A stretch of 64,000 bases of DNA. Source: Xanthostigma xanthostigma (taxonomy: Eukaryota > Arthropoda > Insecta > Raphidioptera > Raphidiidae). Under the pieces are notes generated by a model that worked only from the letters and a program-made list of their open reading frames with translations, searched no databases and was not told the origin of the DNA. A program made the translations under genes and the position numbers. The stretch covers positions 80,016,948 through 80,080,947 of the forward strand of contig OY754464.1 of NCBI GenBank assembly GCA_963575645.1, in the 5' to 3' direction. Positions 56,901-64,000 of this stretch are shown here, one piece after another (position 1 is the stretch's first letter; each line of letters begins with the position of its first letter).

Positions 56901-57164
56901 AGTCATGACACGCCATGAATGACTTAGACTACTAGTTACGCCAATAACTATTATAATTACCTGAAAACAAACATCCAAAACCGGAGCATCGTGGTTATAT
57001 TTATGACGTAATGTGTTAGCCGATACGTCGTAAAGTCTCACAGAGCTATCCCAAGAACTCACAAGAAGAAATTGATTTGTATGAGGCCCAAATTTAACAG
57101 ACGATATGGCATCTTCGGGCGGCGATTTCAATTTAAATTCAGTTTGGGATTCCATAAATACCAT
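50999..57164 (-). CDS. Bub3: Mitotic checkpoint protein Bub3
   Basis: Five minus-strand exons join in frame into 329 residues: 57,164-56,961, 55,498-55,277, 54,735-54,431, 52,392-52,253 and 51,117-50,999 (stop TAA). All introns are GT-AG. The sequence follows insect and human Bub3 (328 residues in human) closely. Recognisable stretches include SSVKFGPHTNQFL, GSWDSTLKLWD, SSIEGRVAVEYLD, FATGGSDGYVNIWDGFNKK and the ending AIACSYLYEMEVHPDPIPED. Bub3 is a WD40 propeller that brings Bub1 and BubR1/Mad3 to kinetochores by binding phosphorylated MELT motifs in KNL1. The chosen start is the ATG at 57,164; one three codons later (57,155) is equally possible. A TTTTAG just upstream suggests a 5' UTR intron. 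Repeats sit within 10 bp of two donor sites. Confidence 0.97.
51450..52003. mobile_element. hAT-type MITE (Bub3 intron 4)
   Basis: 554 bp with ends TAGTGATGTG/CACATCACTA. Flanking 8-mers GTCAGCTG and GACAACTG match at six of eight positions, an aged target duplication. GAGCGAGTCGTTCA-type motifs are repeated in both orientations near the ends. Confidence 0.75.
52431..53830 (-). mobile_element. Repeat family H, copy 2 (Bub3 intron 3)
   Basis: Reverse-oriented relative of 42,520-46,335. It lacks that copy's Harbinger MITE and large inverted repeat but carries a family F MITE at 52,462-52,999. It also has a GAAT microsatellite at about 53,331-53,357 absent from copy 1. Confidence 0.7.
52462..52999. 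mobile_element. Foldback MITE family F, copy 2
   Basis: 538 bp, nearly identical to 41,399-41,927, flanked by TA (52,460-52,461 and 53,000-53,001). Family H copy 1 shows the uninterrupted site (AATGTATAGATAA), confirming TA duplication. Confidence 0.85.
54107..54423. mobile_element. MITE family A, copy 4 (Bub3 intron 3)
   Basis: 317 bp with both terminal repeats (TATAATACGCACCACGAATC; inverse at the right). It ends 7 bp inside the intron from the exon 3 donor at 54,430. Confidence 0.85.
54921..55226 (-). mobile_element. Repeat family I, copy 2 (Bub3 intron 2)
   Basis: Inverted relative of 47,894-48,154. Shared blocks include GGTTGTCTGTAAAGTCGGTT and GGTGTTTCATCAATTTATAA. It contains direct repeats of GGAACGYTACACTTTTCGG (55,100-55,170) that copy 1 lacks. 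Confidence 0.7.
55554..56432. mobile_element. Element with TGTTGGGC ends (Bub3 intron 1)
   Basis: The ends TGTTGGGC and GCCCAACA are inverted. Both end regions are packed with ATCGATTATGAATGAT-like motifs (ATCGAAT/ATTCGAT palindromes). No coding sequence; the superfamily was not determined. Confidence 0.55.
56476..56950 (+). mobile_element. Repeat family E, copy 3 (Bub3 intron 1)
   Basis: Nearly identical to 30,057 and 39,419. It ends 10 bp from the exon 1 donor (56,960). The terminal hairpin carries a small internal deletion (GACACGCCATGA in place of the longer loop). Confidence 0.75.
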
Positions 57165-57802
57165 TCTAAAATTAGAACAAATGCTTACAAAATATTCAAT
57201 GAAGTGAGTACATGAAATAAACACTGAAAAACATACATCAAAATCGCCAAAAATGTTTGTACAGAAAAGGGATTACTAAATCAAACGATATATGAGCTAT
57301 ATCAATATTTTTCTATTTTATTGTATTGAATGCATACTCGATCGGATATTTGTACTTTTATCAAGAAAATAAACTGACTTGTATAAGATTTTTTGAAGAA
57401 AAAACGATCCCAAACAAGTCGGGTTCCTAATTTAGGTTAATTAAATCTCTTCTCTATGATTAACTGTCAAAATTGTTTGATGAAATATAAAGCTGGAAAT
57501 TGTTTCGATCAGTAATAATCATGGAGATAAATCTATGGGTTAAAATAGTGTACTAGCAAGATTAGTAAATACAAAGGCGACCCCATTTCGTTTAATAGTA
57601 TATGGTTGATATAAACTGATTTCAGGCTGATACAGACGCAAAACATACCGGTTTATGCTTTTTGGTTTTTTCTGACAAAAATGTGATTTATAGAATATTA
57701 TCGCTTTATTTAACTTTTAGAAAGCAGGTCTTCTCGAACGCTTTTTTTTAATTTTCTGTTGTTTTTATCATGTACGAATTACTTATAGTTAATAAATTTT
57801 AT
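57165..57802. other. Upstream region of Bub3
   Basis: A divergent intergenic region shared with the Msh2-like gene. No clear TATA box or repeat was recognised before 57,803. Confidence 0.35.
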
Positions 57803-58085
57803 TCAAATCTTTGATGAACGTCTGATTACTACTCTTTAAATAAATAAAATTAGTGACCAATTTTTCAAACAGTATATTGACAAACATTTTATTTTTTCAT
57901 TACTATTTCGATATTAAAAAAAACTCGAACTTAATTCTATTACAAACTAATTACTAATTAATTTTTATATTTTTTAGCTCAATTCTGAAGAAAGTTCAAA
58001 TCCGGACCGAAACGTAAATCTATTGAATTATAAGTTTATCATTTTTGTCAACATACTGTCTGAAAAATTGGTCGATAATTTATAA
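57803..58085 (+). repeat. Repeat family C, copy 3
   Basis: It starts ATTCAAATCTTTGATGAACG and closes with CTGAAAAATTGGTCGATAAT, the inverse of its own early block. The middle contains CTGAAGAAAGTTC...GGACCGAAACGT, a hammerhead-like arrangement discussed in the findings. Confidence 0.65.
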
Positions 58086-58369
58086 AATCTTATAATCGGT
58101 TTTCCACCCGACGTCAGTTGTTAACGTGGTGGCCTTTGTATCCAAAATCTTGTTCTCCTAGCATGTAATTCCTCCTAGACACAAGAACGCATTACCTCTT
58201 TGAATTGAGGCGGCTACCTAAAAAAAATTGGCGGGAAACATACATTTCTAAAAAAGAACTGAGGTTATGTTCGGACTTTTTGACACTACAATTTTCGTGA
58301 ACATATTTCTGATATAAACATTAATTTACATTTATATATTATTTATTTTACTTTACTTTAATTTAAAGC

Positions 58370-58548
58370 ATGGCTAGTGTTGCACCGCTTCGAGCTTTAA
58401 ATTTAGGTAAGTCATTAAAAACTGATTCATAAATAAGGTTATTGTTTATCTACTTAAAAATATTTTAAATAAATATGTTTTCTTTTGGTTTGTTGTAGAT
58501 GAATCTCAGCAGCTCAGTTTTGTGCGTTTTTTTAGAACTCTAGACGAG
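58370..58548 (+). CDS. First two coding exons of a probable Msh2 homologue
   Basis: Exon 58,370-58,406 (MASVAPLRALNL, ending phase 1 at GGTAAGT) joins exon 58,499-58,548 (preceded by TTGTTGTAG, followed by GTAACG) to give 29 codons ending QLSFVRFFRTLDE. This fits the N-terminus of MSH2, the mismatch-recognition subunit of MutS-alpha and -beta, where human has EVGFVRFFQGMPEK. The next expected segment (a KP.TT..FFDR-type stretch) is not found in the window. Either the next exon lies beyond 64,000, making intron 2 over 5 kb, or this is a 5' fragment of a duplicated gene. The identification rests on about 20 residues. Confidence 0.55.
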
Positions 58549-59528
58549 GTAACGTAAATCATTATTTTGTAAAATATCTACATAAAACAATTTATAAATT
58601 GACTGTAAAATACCTGCATTTTCACATTTATATGAACATTTAATATGCTTTTTTTTACGAATTGTGCTTTAATTTGTAAGAGAAATTTGAAATGATAATA
58701 TAAATTACCATTTTGTTAACAATAGAAAACACCAAAAGCAGACTTTCTAAATAAAAGACGTGGCTATTTTATTTTTTGTTTATTATAAAAAAAACATTCT
58801 TAAACTCACTACAATCTTAGGAATAAAAACAATCTATGAATAATTATAAAAAATACCTAATTTTGTAATTTACACAGAATTAATAGGTTTGTTTAATGAA
58901 GTGAACTGATCAGAATACTTTAAACTTATTTTGTTTTTCTCTGAAGAAATTTTCTGTTGGGTTTTATGAAATTCGCGAAAATGGTTCACCCCTATATAGA
59001 TTTAAACTTTTTCATCAAACATACCCTAATTTTTAATACTCATTGCAGAATTATCTTTAAAGTAAAATTGGAAAAAGAACAGGATTCGACAGTATCCAAT
59101 TTGAGCTATTTTATTATACAATGATAGGCATATTTTTGCATTAAAAATTACATTTTTTCAGTAATTATTGTAACAACCAATTATTATTTTATGTTTTTAA
59201 TACTCTAATTGTTTAACTGTGTAAAGAATTTAAAATTCGTTTTATTTTTAGTGCTCCGTCAAAACGGAGCGCTTATTTTTAAATCTGTGATTGTACATTT
59301 TTTTTCTTAATTTTAACAGATGGATGTGGTGCATAGTTTATAATTATTTGAAAAATGTCCAAGTATAAAGCCGAACTTTTACAAAAGCCTGCAAAAAGAT
59401 AATCTTTAATTTCTACTTAGTTTAATCTCTTATCGAGCATCTATGATCTGCAATATTTATCTTGATCCTTTATCTCACGTGCTTTTCAGTTGTTTTGGCG
59501 TATTGATCATATTTATGTTACCCTGATA
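58549..59528. other. Region after the Msh2-like exons
   Basis: No further Msh2-like coding was found. A 21-codon in-frame continuation after an AG at 58,733-58,734 (KTPKADFLNKRRG) ends in a stop and does not resemble Msh2, so it was not adopted. Confidence 0.35.
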
Positions 59529-62500
59529 TTAACCACTCCATTGAGAACGAATCTTATCGGCTAAGGACTGGGCTGTATCCTTTGCCTTACTGTAAGTGTT
59601 TTCGGCTAATGTTTTGGCCTTATCTTTTGCTCCGGTGTACGTGTCGCTTAATTTACTCCCGACATTTTTCCAAAATCCCGTTGTTTCTGTTGTTGTCTCA
59701 CTATCGGTGTTATTTTCAACATTCTCAATTCGTACAGCGGCGTTTGGAGATGCCTCCAAAGCATCATTTAGTTGGTAAAATTGTGTTCGTTGTTGAGAAT
59801 CTTTAATTTGTTGATTGAAGTCATCATTTTCCTGATATAAATCCTCATTTTCTTGGTCAGTGTTTTTATTTAGATTTTGGCTGAAAGGATCTAAATTTAT
59901 AGTTTGTTCATTGAAAATATTTTCGTTATTTTGGTCATGATTTGTGTTTGCAGGAATTACGTTATTTGATTGTTCCTGAAATTGATTAACTTTTGGACGT
60001 TCTGAATTATGTTCGCTCTGGACGATAACCCTACTTCTTCCATAGTATGAACTTACTGGTTTGTACTGTCGATAATAATTTATCGAATCGGCTTCATTTT
60101 GTTTTCTTAAATTGGGCTGTTGGAAACTAGGCTCGTCATTTGTGTTTGTAAAAAAATCATCTTGATTTTGTTGGAAAATGCTTTGTTGATTCTGTTGATC
60201 ATCATCAATATTTTCCAGTTCAAGTTTTCCAATCGATTGATCAGGTTGTTGGTAGTCTTTTTGAGGTTGGATTTCAAAATTTATGTGCTGGTTTTGTTGT
60301 GTAAGCGGCCTTCGCCGCTCGTCATTGTTACCAAAAAATGCATCTTGATTTTGTTGGAAAATGCTTTGTTGATTCTGTTGAACATCGTCATTGTCATCAA
60401 TATTTTCTAGTTCAAGTTTTCCGCTTGACTGATCAGTTTGTTGGTAGTCTTTTTGAGGTTGGATTTCAAAATTTATGTGCTGGTTTTGTTGTGTAAGCGG
60501 CCTTCGCCGCTCGTCAGTGTTACCAAAATAATCATCTTGATTTTGTTGGAAAATGCTTTGTTGATTCTGTTGAACATCGTCATTGTCATCAATATTTTCT
60601 AGTTCTAGTTTTCCACTTGATTGATCGGTTTGTTGGTAGTCTTTTTGGGGCTGAATATCAAAATCTAGACGTTGGTTTTGTTGTGATAATGGTTTTCGTA
60701 GATCGTTATTTTTGCCAAAAATTTCATCTTGATTTTGTTGAAAAATGCTTTGTTGATTCTGTTGAATATCGTCATCGTCATCAACATTTTCCAGTTCAAG
60801 TTTTCCAATGGATTGATCGATTGGCTGATAGTCTTTTTGAGGTTGGTTACCGAAATCTATGACCTGGTTTTGTGGTGGCAATGGTCTTCTCCGCTCTTCG
60901 TTTTTACCAAAAATTCTATTTTGATTTTGTTGAATCTGTTGATCATTATCGGTATAATCAACATTTTCCAGTTGAAGTTTCCCGCTTGATTGATCGGTTT
61001 GTTGGTAGTCATTTGGAGACTGGATTCCAAAATCTATGGCCTGTTTTTGTAATGGTAACGGCCTTCGTCGCTCTTCGTTGTTACCGAAAATATCATCTTG
61101 ATTTTGTTGGAAAATGCTTTGTTGATTCTGTTGAACATCGTCATTGTCATCAATATTTTCTAGTTCAAGTTTTCCGCTTGATTGATCGGTTTGTTGGTAG
61201 TCTTTTTCAGGTTGAATTTCCAAATCTAGGCCTTGGTTTTGTTGTGATAACGGTTTTCGTACATCGTTATTGTTGCCAAAAATGTCGTTTTCGTTTTGTT
61301 GAAAAATGCTTTGTTGATTCTGTTGAATATCGTCATTGTCATCAACATTTTCCAGTTCAAGTTTTCCAATGGATTGATCGATTTGTTGATAGTCTTTTTG
61401 AGGTGGGATACTAAAATCTATTACCTGGTTTTGTAATGGTCTTCTCCGCTCTTCGTTTTTTCCAAAAATTTTATCTTGATTTTGTTGAAATATGCTTTGT
61501 TGAATCTGTTGATCGTTATCGGTATCAGCAACATTTTCCAATTTAAGTTTTCCGCTTGATTGATCGGTTTGTTGATAGTCTTTTTGAGGTTGAATTTCAA
61601 AATCTAGGCGTCGGTTTTGTTGTGATAATGGCCTTCGAAGCTCGTTATTGTTGCCAAAAATATCGTCTTGATTTTGTTGAAAAACGCTTTGTTGATTCTG
61701 TTGAATATCCTCATTGTCATCAGCATTTTCCAATTCTAGTTTTCCAATCGATTGATCGATTTGTTGATAGTTTTTTTGAGGTTGAATTCCAAAATCTATG
61801 ACTTGGTTTTGTGATGGAAATGATCTTCCCCGCTCTTCGTTTTTACCAAAAAATTCATCTTGATTTTGTTGGAAAATGCTTTGTTGATTCTGTTGAACAT
61901 CGTCATTGTTATCAATATTTTCTAGTTCAAGTTTTCCGCTTGATTGATCGGTTTGTTGGGAGTCTTTTTCAGGTTGAATTTCAAAATCTAGGCCTTGGTT
62001 CTGTTGTGATAATTGCCTTTGTCGCTCGTCATTGTTGTCAAAAAAATCATCTTGATTTTGTTGGAAAATGCTTTGTTGATTCTGTTGAACGTCGTCACTG
62101 TCATCAACATTTTCCAATTCAAGTTTTCCATTCGATTGATCGGTTTGTTGGAAATCTTTTTGAGATTCTATATTAAAATCTAAGCGCTGATTTTGAGATG
62201 GAAATGGCCTTCTTCGCTCGTCTGTGTTACCAAAAAATCCATCTTGATTTTGTTGAAAAATGCTTTGTTGATTTTGTTGAGCATCGTCACTGTCATCAAT
62301 ATTTTCCAATTCAAGTTTCCCACTCGATTGGTCGGTTAACTGAACATCTTTTTCAGTTTGAATTTCAAAATCTTTAAACTGGTTTTGCGATGGCCTTCTC
62401 CGCTCGTCAGTGTTACCAAAAAATCCATCTTGATTTTGTTGAAAAATGCTTTGTTGATTCTGCTGCATATCATCGCTGTTATCGATATTTTCCAGTTCTA

Positions 62501-63407
62501 GTTTTCCGTTGGTTTGTTGGTAATCTTTTTGAGGTTGTATTCCAAAATCTAGGTGCTGGTTTTGTGGTGGTAGTGGCTTACGTCGCGCGCCATTGTTTTC
62601 AAAAAATCCGTCGTGATTTTGTTGAAAAATGCTTTGTTGATTTTGTTGCATGTCATCGCTGTCATTAACATTTTCCAGTTCTAGTTTTCCGCTTGATTGG
62701 TCAGTTTGTGGGTAGTTTTCTTGAGGTTGCATATCAAAATATAAGGTCTGGACTTGTTGCGTCAATGGTTTTGTTTGCTGTTCATTGTTAGCAAAGAAAT
62801 TGCCACCGTTTTGTTGAGAAAATGCCTGTCTATGTAGGAAATCTGCGCGGCGTCGTGCGTTTTCATAATATCTGCCCTGGAATTCTTGCAATAGTCTGTT
62901 TACTTCTTGGTTGTAAACGTCTTCGGGATATTGCGCCGCGCTGGTAACTTTTTGATTATCACGGAAATCAGTTGCATGTTCCTTTTTTGATTCTTTTTGT
63001 GAGAATATATTATCTTCTACATTTTGTCCCGTTGGAAAACCGTTGTTATGTTCAATTACTTCTGGACTGAATATTTCTTCAATATTTTTTTGAATATTTT
63101 CTTCTTCGTTCGTTGTTGGCTCTACATTTTGAGTTGCAATATATCCTGGATGATATGAACCAGAATTTGGAATATGGCGACTTATTTGTTGCTGACGATA
63201 ATTGAACCTAGGGTCGTAAGTTTGCGATTGACCGTATGGAATATGATGGTTGTATGATCCGCTTGTTACTTCATGATTTTGAAGTTGATTATTTGAGTAG
63301 GCTGTTGCCGATTTCTCATAATAACCAGAACGTTGATAATAGCCATTGTGCGGTGCTGTGAGTGTACCGCTAATGAGTAGGCACAGAAAAGCTGCTAATT
63401 TGATCAT
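59529..63407 (-). CDS. Large secreted Gln/Asn-rich repeat protein, novel
   Basis: One uninterrupted frame of 1,292 residues from the ATG at 63,407. Upstream in-frame ATGs exist to 63,545, but TGTTTCAG at 63,416-63,423 looks like a splice acceptor, and this ATG gives a classical signal peptide (MIKLAAFLCLLISGTLTA). Next comes a Tyr/His/Gln/Ser-rich region (about 20-110), an acidic stretch, and a short helical-looking segment (EVNRLLQEFQGRYYENARRR). Fourteen repeats of 59-65 residues follow, each with GKLELEN, an Asp/Asn run, QQNQQSIFQQNQD and a basic ERRRPL. After an Asn/Gln-rich tail the C-terminus (about 55 residues, FWKNVGSKLSD to KIRSQWSG) looks like an amphipathic helix. There are no cysteine clusters or enzyme motifs. 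The likely role is an extracellular structural material (silk, cocoon, cuticle or adhesive type), which is inference only. Confidence 0.85.
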   Translation of the reverse strand: MIKLAAFLCLLISGTLTAPHNGYYQRSGYYEKSATAYSNNQLQNHEVTSGSYNHHIPYGQSQTYDPRFNYRQQQISRHIPNSGSYHPGYIATQNVEPTTNEEENIQKNIEEIFSPEVIEHNNGFPTGQNVEDNIFSQKESKKEHATDFRDNQKVTSAAQYPEDVYNQEVNRLLQEFQGRYYENARRRADFLHRQAFSQQNGGNFFANNEQQTKPLTQQVQTLYFDMQPQENYPQTDQSSGKLELENVNDSDDMQQNQQSIFQQNHDGFFENNGARRKPLPPQNQHLDFGIQPQKDYQQTNGKLELENIDNSDDMQQNQQSIFQQNQDGFFGNTDERRRPSQNQFKDFEIQTEKDVQLTDQSSGKLELENIDDSDDAQQNQQSIFQQNQDGFFGNTDERRRPFPSQNQRLDFNIESQKDFQQTDQSNGKLELENVDDSDDVQQNQQSIFQQNQDDFFDNNDERQRQLSQQNQGLDFEIQPEKDSQQTDQSSGKLELENIDNNDDVQQNQQSIFQQNQDEFFGKNEERGRSFPSQNQVIDFGIQPQKNYQQIDQSIGKLELENADDNEDIQQNQQSVFQQNQDDIFGNNNELRRPLSQQNRRLDFEIQPQKDYQQTDQSSGKLKLENVADTDNDQQIQQSIFQQNQDKIFGKNEERRRPLQNQVIDFSIPPQKDYQQIDQSIGKLELENVDDNDDIQQNQQSIFQQNENDIFGNNNDVRKPLSQQNQGLDLEIQPEKDYQQTDQSSGKLELENIDDNDDVQQNQQSIFQQNQDDIFGNNEERRRPLPLQKQAIDFGIQSPNDYQQTDQSSGKLQLENVDYTDNDQQIQQNQNRIFGKNEERRRPLPPQNQVIDFGNQPQKDYQPIDQSIGKLELENVDDDDDIQQNQQSIFQQNQDEIFGKNNDLRKPLSQQNQRLDFDIQPQKDYQQTDQSSGKLELENIDDNDDVQQNQQSIFQQNQDDYFGNTDERRRPLTQQNQHINFEIQPQKDYQQTDQSSGKLELENIDDNDDVQQNQQSIFQQNQDAFFGNNDERRRPLTQQNQHINFEIQPQKDYQQPDQSIGKLELENIDDDQQNQQSIFQQNQDDFFTNTNDEPSFQQPNLRKQNEADSINYYRQYKPVSSYYGRSRVIVQSEHNSERPKVNQFQEQSNNVIPANTNHDQNNENIFNEQTINLDPFSQNLNKNTDQENEDLYQENDDFNQQIKDSQQRTQFYQLNDALEASPNAAVRIENVENNTDSETTTETTGFWKNVGSKLSDTYTGAKDKAKTLAENTYSKAKDTAQSLADKIRSQWSG
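60145..62790 (-). repeat. Coding tandem array, 14 units of about 192 bp
   Basis: The DNA of the Gln-rich gene repeats with the protein period (64 codons, occasionally 59-62). Units fall into at least three subtypes: IDQSIGK..DDIQQ; TDQSSGK..DDVQQ; and ..TDNDQQIQQ. Units 7-9 and 10-12 show the same subtype order, a higher-order period of three units. Opposite-strand open frames of 60-180 codons are shadows of the array. Confidence 0.85.
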
Positions 63408-63493
63408 TGTAATCTGAAACAGTTTTTTAAGGTCAGTGGATAGTGTACAAATATAATTTTTCTTCAGCATAAAGTAGTGTTGATCCAATAGAA

Positions 63494-63712
63494 TGTTAAG
63501 ATGAAGGAAGTAAATAAGCTTTACCAATGTTTCGCTAGTGGCCAACGTTTCGAAAAATTTATTTTCATCTTCAGGGCCTCAACCTTTCGACCAGCTTGAG
63601 GCCCTGAAGATTAAAATAAATTTTTCGAAACGTTGGCCACTAGCGAAACATTGGTAAAGCTTATTTATTTACGATCCTCAACCAAAACCTTCCTTCATCT
63701 TATAATTTTTCT
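63494..63712. repeat. Palindromic element upstream of the Gln-rich gene
   Basis: Arms of about 75 bp (TAAGCTTTACCAATGTTTCG outward, CTTCAGGGCCTCAA inward) are nearly perfect inverted copies around CCTTTCGACCAGC. A further outer match (AAGATGAAGGAAG) is offset on the right. The arms carry CTGAAGAT...TTTCGAAACGTTGGCC. The gene's 5' UTR exon may overlap the left arm. Confidence 0.75.
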
Positions 63713-64000
63713 AAAAAAAATTGTACAACGACTATCTCATGTCTGTAATTTCGTGTTTTCAGAATTTTTGAAGTAAAACTTCTTTACGCACGCTTGACTT
63801 GGGGAGTAAGCTGGTGAATGCGTGACAAGGGCGTTACGAAAATTGTGTGGTCGGACGAGGCGAACGGAATAGCGTTACGCTAACGGTGATTTCATGATTA
63901 TTTCGTCATTTCAATACATTAAATACTTATTCTACGTTTAAAGTGAACAAAATTGTAAATTCATTTTATAGTTATATTTTGTGAATTTTCGGGTGAATAA
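63713..64000. other. Right-edge region
   Basis: No coding exon was recognised on either strand. A TATAAAA-like sequence on the minus strand (about 63,964-63,970) is too weakly supported to call a promoter. Confidence 0.25.

Noticed and set aside
58735-58797. In-frame third exon KTPKADFLNKRRGYF for the Msh2-like gene
   Set aside because: It ends in a stop after 20 residues and bears no resemblance to the expected Msh2 continuation.
60120-62668. Several plus-strand frames of 60-180 codons
   Set aside because: All are antisense shadows of the repeat array of the minus-strand Gln-rich gene; their Phe/Val/Cys-rich content mirrors its Gln/Asn codons.
63408-63545. Longer N-terminus for the Gln-rich protein from an upstream ATG at 63,545
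   Set aside because: It would bury the signal peptide, and a splice-acceptor-like TGTTTCAG lies just before the chosen ATG.

Overview
The window looks like nuclear DNA of an insect, most likely a moth or butterfly. It is AT-rich, its genes have short exons and long introns, and one gene encodes an insect-type ZAD zinc-finger protein. The interspersed repeats resemble ones I remember from Lepidoptera; that last point is memory, not a database match. Transposon debris fills most of the sequence, and only about 8 kb is convincing host coding sequence.

Layout. 1-863 (minus): 5' coding exon of an unidentified gene running off the left edge. 0.9-23.7 kb: almost entirely repeats (MITEs, foldback elements, a 2.8 kb long-inverted-repeat element carrying satellite-like DNA, SINE and tRNA-like pieces), with one good tRNA-His gene at 15,015. 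23,754-24,037 (minus): first coding exon of an unidentified acidic protein; a possible further exon lies at 20,098-20,217. 24,991-29,237: a young-looking Ty3/gypsy-type LTR retrotransposon inside an older DNA transposon that carries a THAP-like exon. 32,622-39,041 (plus): phytanoyl-CoA dioxygenase (PHYH) in seven exons with a clear PTS2 peroxisomal signal. 40,181-48,385 (plus): a ZAD/C2H2 zinc-finger protein in four coding exons, with a 2.6 kb inverted repeat in its largest intron. 50,999-57,164 (minus): the spindle-checkpoint WD40 protein Bub3, five exons, complete. 58,370-58,548 (plus): two small exons that look like the N-terminus of the mismatch-repair protein Msh2. 59,529-63,407 (minus): a large secreted Gln/Asn-rich protein made of 14 repeats of about 64 residues.

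The host genes do not form an operon or pathway. PHYH acts in peroxisomal fatty-acid alpha-oxidation, Bub3 in mitotic checkpoint control, Msh2 in mismatch repair and the ZAD protein in transcription. Bub3 and the putative Msh2 are divergent, with start codons about 1.2 kb apart. The Gln-rich gene lies antisense downstream of the two Msh2-like exons and may be nested in an Msh2 intron.

The most unusual items are the repeat-built secreted protein, the large inverted repeat in the ZAD gene, and repeat copies abutting splice sites in Bub3 and the ZAD gene. Two copies of one repeat also act as filled and empty sites for dated MITE insertions. I found no CRISPR array, operon or prokaryotic system.
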